DNA of 29,194 bases from a virus. Numbering within the stretch: the stretch's first letter is position 1; each line of letters opens with the position of its first letter. This document shows, piece after piece, positions 1 to 9,096 of this stretch. The position numbers and the translations under genes are program-made. The stretch lies in IMG/VR virus record IMGVR_UViG_3300014720_000129, positions 1-29,194 of that record, one strand, 5' to 3'. A model generated the notes under the pieces. It was not told the origin of the DNA. It saw only the letters and a program-made list of their open reading frames with translations, and did no database searches.

Positions 1-1
1 A

Positions 2-3000
2 GGAGATTCTTATCAATATTATCGATTGGGCGATGCATTCCTTGGAGCAGACTCTACCTATAGAAGCTATAATGAAGATCCATCAGACAGTGCCAACTGG
101 CAGGTAGTGGGAGACAGCACCACACAGTCTAGCGGTAAGGTTTGGGTCTATGCTCGCACAGCAGGCGATGTCTATGAACTAAAACAAATGATCAATGCAG
201 CATCGATCAGCTCATTTTCAGATATAGATTCTGGATTAGTTATTAGCACAGGTGACCAGTTCGGATTTGCAATGGACATGGATCTTACTGGTAATACCTT
301 GGTTGTTTCTAGTCCTAGATCAGATATTAATTATCAGGATCAAGGCAGTGTATATGTGCTAGAATTAGACAGTAACATCACTGAATACAGGGTGAAACAG
401 CGCCTAGAAAGTTTCGAAACATACCCTAATGAGTATTTTGGATACGGAGTCTCGGTAAGTCCGGACTCAGCAAAAATTGCTGTAGGCGCAAGAAACGCCT
501 CTAACGATATTGCTATTACATTCGATATTCTTCTCGGTACAATTTTTGATCTCGGAACGACTAGATTCAGCTCAGCGCAGGGTTATACTGGCGGAGTTTA
601 CATATTTGATAAAAAAGACCAGATATTCTTTCTCACCGAAAAACTGCAGGAAGTCTTTTCACCAGACGAAGCTTTCGGTTCTAGTGTAGACTGTGTAGGA
701 TCTTATGTGGCAGTGGGATCTCCGTACTATAGAGCTCCTGTGCTCGACTCAGAAGGAGAGCTAACCTACGAAGGTTCTTACATAGGAAATGCTAGATTGT
801 TTAAGAAAGATTCTACACTGTCTTCTTGGAATATTTTAAACACACAGCAGCCTGTGGTAGATACACGGAAAATTCGGAGTATAGAATTTTATGACAATGT
901 GCAGAATATCAAAATACAAGACCTTGATTTTATAGATTCTGCCAAAGGTAAAATATTAAACTCTGCCGAACAAGAAATTAAATTTAAGACACCCTATGAT
1001 CCTGCAGTGTATACTATAGGAACTGATCAGGTAGTTACGGATCCTGCCATAGCCTGGTACGAATCTAATGTTGGAAAATTATGGTGGAATATAGCTGCTG
1101 CAAAATGGATCTACGCCGAACAGGGCGATACTGCTTTTAGAACAGGTAATTGGAATCAATTAGCCAAGGGCAGCGATATTGCCGTGTATGAATGGATACA
1201 AAGTGTGTTGTTGCCTAATGAATGGGCAGCAGTAGCAGACACCAACGAAGGACTGGCACAAGGAATCAGCGGACAACCTCTTTATCCCAACAACGATGTA
1301 TATAGTGTAAAACAGAGTTTGAATCCAACTACTGGACAGGTACAAGAAACTTTGTATTTTTATTGGGTAGAAAATAAAACAGTGGTGCCTGCGAATATGG
1401 CAGATAGAACGAAATCGGCATCAGAAGTTGCAAGTATTATTGCAAATCCTGTGGGCACAGGCACCTCGTTCATAGCACTAATAGCCTCTGATAAATTTGT
1501 TTTGTATAATGCAAAATCAGTTATGTCATCAGATACTGCGTTGATCAATATCAAATATAGAAATGATTTAGAATCACTTAGACCTATACACAGTGAATAT
1601 CAGCTATTGACAGAATCTGTTGCAGACAGTGTGCCAACTTTACAACTAGAAAATAAATGGATCGATAGCCTGGTAGGAACTGATACACAGGGAAACAGAG
1701 TACCAGACACAGCGTTGCCTACTAAACAAAAATATGGCATAAATTTTAGACCGCGTCAAAGCATGTTTGTCGACAGACTAACAGCATTAGAGTTGGCAAT
1801 AATCAACATCAACGAAGTATTGACCAATCAACCGTTCGCTGACCTTATAGACTTCACAAATCTAAACGCCAAAGATCCTGCACCAGCCGAAATATTAAAT
1901 CTATATGATGTGACAGTTAATACCGAGATTGATCTACAGACTGTAGGCACAGTAAGAACTAAACAAGCGGTACTTCGGGCAAATCTTGTTGATGGTGAAT
2001 TAGATACTGTTGACATAGTCAATTCTGGATTCGGATATAGAGTAGTGCCACCAGTAGAGGTAGAAGGTGATGGCCAGGGAGCTAAAATAGCAGTAACGCT
2101 AGATAACCAAGGAAGAATAGCTACTGTTACCGTGTTAGACAGAGGTAAACGGTATCGGACACTGCTGGCCAAGGTACGGAATTTTTCAGTGCTGGTGTTG
2201 AATGATTCTACTATAGATAATTTTTGGAGCGTCTATGCCTGGGATGATGTGAGAAAGGTGTTTTTCCGCAGTCAATCCCAAGCCTACGATACTACCAAAT
2301 ATTGGAATACTGTGGATTGGTATCTTTCGGGATATAATCAAGATTCACCTATCACAAGAGAAATTTTAAGTGTGTTTCAAGAACCACAATATCAAATTTC
2401 ACCAGGAGAACTAATTAGAGTCAAAGAATACGGAGCCGGGGGTTGGGCGATATTTGAAAAAATCAACAACACAGGTACAACTTTTTCAGATAGATTTAAA
2501 TTAGTGGCTAGACAGGACGGAACTTTGCAATTGAAATCTTCTCTATTCGATACCACGGTAGCAGGTATAGGATTTGATAACACACAGAGTTTTGACAACA
2601 CTACCTATGATATTTCAAATGCAATAGAATTAAGAAATATTTTACAGGCTGTAAAAAAAGATATTTTTGTTGCAGATTATGCTACAGAATGGAATAAATT
2701 ATTTTTCTCTAGCATAAGATATGCTTTGTCAGAACAACAATATGTTGATTGGGTGTTTAAAACCAGTTTCTTAAACGCTACACACTCCGTAGGCAGTTTT
2801 GAACAAAAGCTAAATTATAAAAATGATAATCTTGAAAGTTATCAACAATATATAGATGAAGTTAAACCTTTTAGAACTACAGTAAGAGAGTATGTGAGTC
2901 GTTACAATACTCCCGAGCCTTATCAATCAGCTATCGCAGATTTCGACCTTGCTCCTAATTTTTCAGTTGTAGATGGTAAAGTAGTTCCTATAACCTTTGA

Positions 3001-6000
3001 TCGTGCAGAATTAACACAGTTCCCTTGGAAATGGTGGGCAGACAATAACGGTTACTCGGTCACGGAAATTTTATTATATGATTACGGCACACTATATACC
3101 ACTGTGCCTAGGGTGGTTATAGAAGGTAACGGATCAGGAGCCACAGCACAGGCCTATATATCCAACGGTCGTGTATCTGGTATTAAAATGTTGACCTTAG
3201 GCAGTGGCTACACACAAAAGCCTACAGTGACCTTGGTAGGAGGAAATTCCAACGACGGAACACAGGCTCGAGCCACAGCGGTGTTAGGCAATACTAAGAT
3301 TAGAACTTTTAATCTCACAGTGAAATTTGATCGTGTTAGCAAAACAGGTGATTATCAGTCATATACGCAGAATCAAACATTTACGGCCACAGGCAGCACA
3401 GCAGTGTTTGAACTGGGATACGCTCCTACTAGAGATAAAACCAAAATATCAATATTTCGAAATAATCAATTAGTCTTAAACAGCGAATACACTATTAGCT
3501 TATATTATTTGGCCACTGATAATTATTCTTTGTTGAGAGGAAAAATTACATTCAATACAGCTCCAGTTAGCGGCGATGTGATCACTGTAAACTATGAAAA
3601 AAATATCGAATTATTATCTGCTGTAAACAGAATAGATAGATTCTACACTCCTGTTTCCGGTATGGTGGGTAAAGAACTTAACCAACTTATGACCGGAATA
3701 GATTTTGGAGGCGTACAGATACAGGGTACGACGTTCGAAGTCACAGGCGGCTGGGATGCATTGCCATGGTTCACGGACAACTGGGACAGCGTAGAATCTG
3801 CCAGCGACTTTTACATAGTTCATGACGGCAGCACAAACACAGTGACCTTACCATATATTCCAGCGGCCGGACAAGAAATCAATATCTACATCAAACGTGC
3901 GGGAGAAACACGAGTAGTAAGAATAGACGATCCGGCATATAATGATCAGATAGATTCGTCTACTAGTGCAAATCCTAATGCAGAAATGCCTACTTTTATA
4001 GGCGATGGCGTTAACAATGTTGTAGAAATTGGAGATTATCTATCAACACAAAGTGGGGATACATTAATTTTCCGTCCTGTAGAAAGCGATGGATCAGTAA
4101 CAATCACCGACGATAATTTGCTAGATACCAAACTCAGTGGAGGCACATTATCGGCCATAGATAATATATATGTCACAGCCAGAGGAACCACAGCAGAAGA
4201 AATAGCTATAACCGGTGGTAAGTTTATTGAACCCGATCACGTGCCTGCTCCAGAAGAAAATCTTCCTGGACAGGTTATGGACAGTGTGTCTATCAGAGTG
4301 TTTCAATCGACTCCAACGGGATCAGCGGCACTGCAATCTAAAATTGTCAAAGGTAACGGAATCGATACCGATTTTGATATCGGACAACCTATTGTTGAAA
4401 ACAACTCAGTGATTGTGTATGTAAATAAAGTTAAAAAATACCTAGGTGTAGACTATACTTTAGATCTAGTACAGAATAGAGTAGAATTTAATACAGTACC
4501 TATTAACAATGCAGTAATAGAAATTATCTCTATAGGTGTAGGTGGAATAGGTATATTATCTTCAGACATATTCGTTGCCGATGGAGCTACCAACTTATTC
4601 CTAACAGATGCTAACTATAACGACACAGCATTAATATTTGTTAGTGTAAATGGTGAGCCCAAAGATACTGGGTTTATAGACAGTACCGGAGTCACAGATA
4701 TTCCGGGAAAAACTCTAGTAGAATTCGGAATAATTCCACCAGCGGATGCAGTAATAAAAATAATAAGTCTTCAAGCCAGTGCAGACGTAGATAGTTCGGG
4801 GGTGTCTGTGGTGCAGGTCAACACTCAAACGATGTATTTTGAAGGTAGTACAAGAAGTTTTGATCTTGAAGGGTTTGTAGAGATATCTAGGGGATCAGCA
4901 CCTAATTCAATGTTAGTAGAAGTAGATGGACAATATCTCAGAGGTGCAGATACAATCTATGTGAAATATGACGGAACTAACAACACGTTTATTCTAGGTC
5001 AAGATCCTTTAGAAGCATCCGGAGCTATTCTACCCAGCAATATTAGAGTATATGTTAATAACCAATTGAAAACTTTTATCACGGAATATACCTATAACGC
5101 TGCTACGAAAGAATTAGTAATTATACCGACTGTTCTCAATGAAGGAGATCAAATAAAAATTGAAAATAATCGTAGGGCAGAATATTCTATAGTTGATTCT
5201 AATCTTGTAATAGATTCTGGTGTTTCTATGATTACTACCAACGAAACAGATAATGTAGAAATAAATGTTACATGGTTCAGCGAATATGCTTCATTGGATA
5301 TGATATCGGATGAAATTGTAGGCGGCAAGGTACAGTATCAATTACCCCGTGCTCCTATATCTGCTAGTTATGTTTGGGTATATAAGAATGGAACCCGCCT
5401 TACCCAGGATCAAGATTACTATGTCAATATACCTAGAAATGTAGTTTATCTGGTTGCAGATTCAACCTTTAATGATCAGATCAAGATTGTGTTATTTTCA
5501 TCAGACATTTATCGATCACCTAGTGCTTTTGAAATCCATAAAGATATGTTGAATGTATATCATTATAATAGATTTTCTAGAGGTGAAGTGACACTGTCCT
5601 CAACACTAAACTATTATGATACTGCTATTACAGTCACTGACGGTTCAAAACTAACCGAACCAATTACTTCAAGGAACATTCCGGGAATTATAAATGTAGA
5701 GGGCGAAAGAATAGAATATATGAGTAAAGTTGGGAATGTTCTATCACAGCTAAGAAGAGGTTCTCAAGGCACAGCTATTGCAGAAATTTACTCTGCGGGA
5801 ACCGCGGTTATCGATGTAGGCTACGAAGAAGTGTTGCCCTACAATGAAACACAGCAAAGAACAGATTTCTATAGTGACGGTAGTTCACTATTAGTTGGGC
5901 CTTTAGATTTTGTGCCTATACAGGGTGTGAGATCTTCATGGTACAGAGAAACTGTGCCTAGTTCTTACAGTGCCTGTGATCAAATTGAGGTGTTTGCGGG

Positions 6001-6292
6001 AGGTCGCAGACTGCGTAAAGATCCTGTTGCAGTATGGGTAGAAGACAACGGAGCCTACAGTCCAGAAGCCGATGAAATACTAGAGGCAGAATTTGCGGTG
6101 GACGGTATCACTGCTTATATTAGGCTCACAGCACCATTGGCCGCAGGTACAAGGGTCACTGTAATTAAAAGAACAGGCAGAATATGGTACGATAGAGGAG
6201 AAACCTCAGCGTCTAGTGGCCAAACATTGCTGGATAATTCAACGGCTGTAGCAAGATTCATAGCGGAGAAGACTACAGTTTTACCTCGATAA
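2..6292 (+). CDS. Very large virion structural protein (5' partial)
   Basis: The frame is open from base 2 with no stop before the first possible start (TTG at 26), so the true start lies upstream of the window. At least 2,096 residues are visible. Near the visible start (about nt 130-740) are three or so FG-GAP-like blade motifs (FGFAMDMD, FGYGVSVS, FGSSVDCV, each followed by a V-V/A-x-S/G stretch and a G-x-VY/VYIF strand), as in integrin-alpha-type beta-propellers. Two glycine-rich repeats follow at about 2023-2160 and 3078-3270. From about 3400 to 5520 come repeated fibre-like modules of the form hydrophobic-strand, VYVN, DYTL, V-F-T-P. A GERIEY...LSQLRRGSQGT segment near 5700-5780 is of a type I associate with structural proteins of marine T4-like phages. 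It probably belongs to the baseplate or tail periphery; a baseplate-wedge role is possible but unproven. It ends just before a late-promoter-like site. Confidence 0.85.
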   Translation, partial: GDSYQYYRLGDAFLGADSTYRSYNEDPSDSANWQVVGDSTTQSSGKVWVYARTAGDVYELKQMINAASISSFSDIDSGLVISTGDQFGFAMDMDLTGNTLVVSSPRSDINYQDQGSVYVLELDSNITEYRVKQRLESFETYPNEYFGYGVSVSPDSAKIAVGARNASNDIAITFDILLGTIFDLGTTRFSSAQGYTGGVYIFDKKDQIFFLTEKLQEVFSPDEAFGSSVDCVGSYVAVGSPYYRAPVLDSEGELTYEGSYIGNARLFKKDSTLSSWNILNTQQPVVDTRKIRSIEFYDNVQNIKIQDLDFIDSAKGKILNSAEQEIKFKTPYDPAVYTIGTDQVVTDPAIAWYESNVGKLWWNIAAAKWIYAEQGDTAFRTGNWNQLAKGSDIAVYEWIQSVLLPNEWAAVADTNEGLAQGISGQPLYPNNDVYSVKQSLNPTTGQVQETLYFYWVENKTVVPANMADRTKSASEVASIIANPVGTGTSFIALIASDKFVLYNAKSVMSSDTALINIKYRNDLESLRPIHSEYQLLTESVADSVPTLQLENKWIDSLVGTDTQGNRVPDTALPTKQKYGINFRPRQSMFVDRLTALELAIININEVLTNQPFADLIDFTNLNAKDPAPAEILNLYDVTVNTEIDLQTVGTVRTKQAVLRANLVDGELDTVDIVNSGFGYRVVPPVEVEGDGQGAKIAVTLDNQGRIATVTVLDRGKRYRTLLAKVRNFSVLVLNDSTIDNFWSVYAWDDVRKVFFRSQSQAYDTTKYWNTVDWYLSGYNQDSPITREILSVFQEPQYQISPGELIRVKEYGAGGWAIFEKINNTGTTFSDRFKLVARQDGTLQLKSSLFDTTVAGIGFDNTQSFDNTTYDISNAIELRNILQAVKKDIFVADYATEWNKLFFSSIRYALSEQQYVDWVFKTSFLNATHSVGSFEQKLNYKNDNLESYQQYIDEVKPFRTTVREYVSRYNTPEPYQSAIADFDLAPNFSVVDGKVVPITFDRAELTQFPWKWWADNNGYSVTEILLYDYGTLYTTVPRVVIEGNGSGATAQAYISNGRVSGIKMLTLGSGYTQKPTVTLVGGNSNDGTQARATAVLGNTKIRTFNLTVKFDRVSKTGDYQSYTQNQTFTATGSTAVFELGYAPTRDKTKISIFRNNQLVLNSEYTISLYYLATDNYSLLRGKITFNTAPVSGDVITVNYEKNIELLSAVNRIDRFYTPVSGMVGKELNQLMTGIDFGGVQIQGTTFEVTGGWDALPWFTDNWDSVESASDFYIVHDGSTNTVTLPYIPAAGQEINIYIKRAGETRVVRIDDPAYNDQIDSSTSANPNAEMPTFIGDGVNNVVEIGDYLSTQSGDTLIFRPVESDGSVTITDDNLLDTKLSGGTLSAIDNIYVTARGTTAEEIAITGGKFIEPDHVPAPEENLPGQVMDSVSIRVFQSTPTGSAALQSKIVKGNGIDTDFDIGQPIVENNSVIVYVNKVKKYLGVDYTLDLVQNRVEFNTVPINNAVIEIISIGVGGIGILSSDIFVADGATNLFLTDANYNDTALIFVSVNGEPKDTGFIDSTGVTDIPGKTLVEFGIIPPADAVIKIISLQASADVDSSGVSVVQVNTQTMYFEGSTRSFDLEGFVEISRGSAPNSMLVEVDGQYLRGADTIYVKYDGTNNTFILGQDPLEASGAILPSNIRVYVNNQLKTFITEYTYNAATKELVIIPTVLNEGDQIKIENNRRAEYSIVDSNLVIDSGVSMITTNETDNVEINVTWFSEYASLDMISDEIVGGKVQYQLPRAPISASYVWVYKNGTRLTQDQDYYVNIPRNVVYLVADSTFNDQIKIVLFSSDIYRSPSAFEIHKDMLNVYHYNRFSRGEVTLSSTLNYYDTAITVTDGSKLTEPITSRNIPGIINVEGERIEYMSKVGNVLSQLRRGSQGTAIAEIYSAGTAVIDVGYEEVLPYNETQQRTDFYSDGSSLLVGPLDFVPIQGVRSSWYRETVPSSYSACDQIEVFAGGRRLRKDPVAVWVEDNGAYSPEADEILEAEFAVDGITAYIRLTAPLAAGTRVTVIKRTGRIWYDRGETSASSGQTLLDNSTAVARFIAEKTTVLPR

Positions 6293-6295
6293 ATA
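6289..6295 (+). promoter_or_regulatory. T4-type late promoter-like site
   Basis: ATAAATA, preceded by G, matches seven of eight bases of the T4 late promoter TATAAATA. It straddles the stop codon of the large upstream gene. With the usual spacing, transcription would begin near 6301, after the ATG pair at 6297/6300 but about 20 bases before the ATG at 6321. This supports the later start for the next gene. The match is short and the region AT-rich, so it could be chance. Confidence 0.45.
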
Positions 6296-6320
6296 CATGA
6301 TGAATTCAACAGAGAACAAA

Positions 6321-6968
6321 ATGTCAGAAAATCAATCAAAAATCTCCGAGATCCCCCAGGCTCGACCAAATGAAACGGGCGGTTTCCATTTTGAAGGACA
6401 CATTAAGATCTTTGATCCTAACACCAAAGAAGTGTTCATTGATAAACGTAACGCTATCCATTATGAAAATATGAGTGTGGCCATGGTACAGAGTCTTAGC
6501 AATCAAGGTCAGGGAACAATCTATCAAATGGCGTTTGGTTCTGGAGGCACAATCGTTGATCCAACTGGTCTGATTACATATCTAACACCAAATACTATAG
6601 GAGTTAACTCTAGTTTATACAACCAAACCTATGTGAAAGTTGTAGATCAAAACGCTATCGAAAACACAGACCCTGCTAGAAATCTCATGCAGGTAAGACA
6701 TATCAGTGGCGCTACTTACAGTGATATTTTAATCAGTTGTTTACTAGACTATGGAGAACCTCTAGAACAACAAGCCTTTGATAACTCAGTCGATATGAAT
6801 GGAAATTTCGTTTTTGACGAATTAGGATTAATCAGCTACAACCCTAGTGGCACAGGAAAACTACTGACGCATGTGATATTTCATCCGGTGCAAAAAAGTT
6901 TAAACAGACTGTTACAGATCGATTATACGATCCGTGTACAGAGCTTGACCGGTTTCACAGAGGTATAA
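6321..6968 (+). CDS. Phage structural protein, unknown role
   Basis: 215 residues from the ATG at 6321. Earlier in-frame ATGs at 6297 and 6300 would add eight residues but have no ribosome binding site and lie on the putative late promoter. The 6321 start has GAGAACAAA before it, close to the GAGAACAAG before the fibre gene at 9097. The protein opens with a polar tail, then ETGGFHFEGHIKIFDPNT, and has no membrane segment, signal peptide or enzyme motif. The ...KIFDPNTKEVFIDKRNAIHYENMS... segment resembles small structural proteins of marine T4-like phages that lie beside tail-fibre genes; this is recollection of the family, not a search. A role in the baseplate or fibre attachment is inferred from its place between the giant structural protein and the fibre array. 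Confidence 0.75.
   Translation: MSENQSKISEIPQARPNETGGFHFEGHIKIFDPNTKEVFIDKRNAIHYENMSVAMVQSLSNQGQGTIYQMAFGSGGTIVDPTGLITYLTPNTIGVNSSLYNQTYVKVVDQNAIENTDPARNLMQVRHISGATYSDILISCLLDYGEPLEQQAFDNSVDMNGNFVFDELGLISYNPSGTGKLLTHVIFHPVQKSLNRLLQIDYTIRVQSLTGFTEV
6958..6963 (+). promoter_or_regulatory. Ribosome binding site of first fibre gene
   Basis: CAGAGG lies eight bases before the ATG at 6972, overlapping the last codons of the upstream gene, and fixes the start of the fibre gene that shares its N-terminal module with three downstream paralogues. Confidence 0.6.
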
Positions 6969-6971
6969 TAG

Positions 6972-9083
6972 ATGCCATATTCAGTTAATTTTACAGATAA
7001 AGAAAACAAAACACCAATAACGGTGTTTGATAATACTTCCAGCACAGACACCAGTCTAAAATTTCCAGGTAGGAATGTCACAGGATATGGACAGATTATC
7101 GCAGAAAACTTTTTGGCTCTATTAGAAAATTTCGCTTCTGCTGACGAACCAATAAATCCTATAGAAGGACAGTTGTGGTATAATAGTACAGACGGAATTC
7201 TTCAGATCTGGGATAACACTGCATGGAAAGCAGCCTCCGGCATACAAAAAGGTGTAAGTGAACCCTCAATACAAACTAGTAAAGTTGGTGAACTATGGGT
7301 CGACACTACAAATCAACAGCTACGTATTTTCACAGGTACACGCTGGATTTTAGTAGGACCAACAGAAAGCTCTGTGGACGGATTACGATACGGACCTGTA
7401 GTAGAAAAGATCGCCGACTCTGATAACATTGACAGATTTGTTCTTACGTTTTACATTGCAGACATACCAGTAATTATTTTTAGTAAAGATAGTTTTACTC
7501 CTAAGACTATAATATCTGGATTTAATATTATTCGTTCCGGTATTAATATATCTGATCCTAGTACCGCACCTGAGATAGCAGCATTCGTTGGAGGTTTTGA
7601 ACCGATAATGTTTGGTACAGCCACTCGAGCTAACGCATTAAATGTCGGAGGTATCGAAGTTGATTCCGGCAAGTTTTTGAGATCGGATACAATTAATACT
7701 ACGGATTTTGCATTTAACATTAGAAATAACAACGGAATCACTGTTGGAATTGATGGAACATTTAACATTGGTACTTCTGCTACCGCAGCAAAAATATATA
7801 ACAGTGCTGCTGGTAGTTCGATTGACATTCAAACTAATCGTGACGGAATTCCATCTACGATTTTAAAAATCGTAGACAACAGAGTGGGTATTAATCAGGC
7901 TTCTCCTAGTCAGGCATTAGACATTGATGGTAGTCTTACACTTACAGGCTCCGTTATTGTTACAAACAACACTGCTAGCACCAATTTGAATAATGGAAGT
8001 TTCAGAACAGCAGGCGGTGCCGCAATTACAAAAAATCTCATAGTAGGAGACGGTGTTGACATCACTGGAACTACACAGCTCAATAACCTGCAACCTAAAA
8101 CGACTGATTTGTATGATTTAGGCACAGGCCTGAAACGTTGGAAAACTGTCACAGCCAAAACAGTTATAGCAGATACTATAGAAGGCGTATTATCCGGAAA
8201 TATCAGCGGTAACGCTAATACCGCTACTAGTCTCACGAATGTAACTAGTTTTCAACTGGCAGGTGATGTGACCAGTCCAGCTGTGCAATTTGATGGGCAG
8301 GTAGGCAGTTACACCAAAATATTTAATACCACCTTAACTGCTAATATTATTGTAGACAAAAATCAACCTTTTCCAAACGTATCTAAATCCACAGACTTTG
8401 TGCTTGTTTACAGAGCAAGTGATGCAGCCCTAGCATCATCGGGATTATTAAAACAAACTAGAGACACCTTCGTAGGAGATTTAGGCATTCCTATTGGTGG
8501 TATTATTCCTTACGCTGGAGCAACTGCTCCCTATGGATTTTTATTCTGTGACGGTTCTGAGATTGAAAGACCAAAATTTTCTGTATTGTTTGACATCATA
8601 GGCAGTACATATAATGGAGCAACACCGTTGGTCGGTGTAAACACTTTTAGATTACCAGACCTACGAGGTAGATTTCCACTTGGTAGAGACAACATGGATA
8701 ATGCAGGAACAGTTCCTATAAGTGCGGGCGGATTTGTAGATTCGGGCGGCGGTACTGCAGGTAGGGTATCTGACATACAGGCCACTACCACAGGCGGTTC
8801 TGCAGGTTCAAGTTCGGCTACGCTTACATTGGCAAACTTACCAGAACACAGTCATACACTTAGTTCCGGAGCACAAGATTACTCAGCTATAGCAGTGACC
8901 ACAACTATCGATCCAGCTGCAACTACGGGACTTGGACCAACTGCGCCTGGTCAAGCACAGTATCTCAAAGATTCAGGAGGAATCAAAAAGCCGGCTCTGA
9001 CTACACTGAGTACTCCGGTAGGCATCATGAATCCATTTCTAACAATAAATTATATTATTAGATCTGGTCCACCGTTATTTTAA
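6972..9083 (+). CDS. Tail fibre protein with tail-collar domain
   Basis: 703 residues. Residues 1-130 are the shared fibre N-terminal module: GRNVTGYGQIIAENFLALLE, then two GxLW-type strands ending in VGP. The following block FSKDSFTPKTIISGF is shared with the fibre at 9097. The middle is a beta-rich shaft with a LYDLGTGLKRWKTV motif typical of phage fibres. At about residues 505-577 is a clear phage tail-collar domain: PIGGIIPYAGATAPYGFLFCDG, then FRLPDLRGRFPLGRD. LPEHSHT near residue 620 and a C-terminus ending NYIIRSGPPLF are also usual for this family (T4 short-tail-fibre gp12-like collar domain). It is probably a receptor-binding fibre, trimeric by analogy. It is the only one of the four paralogues with this tip. 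Confidence 0.9.
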   Translation: MPYSVNFTDKENKTPITVFDNTSSTDTSLKFPGRNVTGYGQIIAENFLALLENFASADEPINPIEGQLWYNSTDGILQIWDNTAWKAASGIQKGVSEPSIQTSKVGELWVDTTNQQLRIFTGTRWILVGPTESSVDGLRYGPVVEKIADSDNIDRFVLTFYIADIPVIIFSKDSFTPKTIISGFNIIRSGINISDPSTAPEIAAFVGGFEPIMFGTATRANALNVGGIEVDSGKFLRSDTINTTDFAFNIRNNNGITVGIDGTFNIGTSATAAKIYNSAAGSSIDIQTNRDGIPSTILKIVDNRVGINQASPSQALDIDGSLTLTGSVIVTNNTASTNLNNGSFRTAGGAAITKNLIVGDGVDITGTTQLNNLQPKTTDLYDLGTGLKRWKTVTAKTVIADTIEGVLSGNISGNANTATSLTNVTSFQLAGDVTSPAVQFDGQVGSYTKIFNTTLTANIIVDKNQPFPNVSKSTDFVLVYRASDAALASSGLLKQTRDTFVGDLGIPIGGIIPYAGATAPYGFLFCDGSEIERPKFSVLFDIIGSTYNGATPLVGVNTFRLPDLRGRFPLGRDNMDNAGTVPISAGGFVDSGGGTAGRVSDIQATTTGGSAGSSSATLTLANLPEHSHTLSSGAQDYSAIAVTTTIDPAATTGLGPTAPGQAQYLKDSGGIKKPALTTLSTPVGIMNPFLTINYIIRSGPPLF

Positions 9084-9096
9084 TTAGAGAACAAGA

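Noticed and set aside
26-28. TTG at 26 as the true start of the giant structural gene
   Set aside because: The frame is open back to base 2 with fitting codons and there is no ribosome binding site, so the gene most likely begins outside the window.
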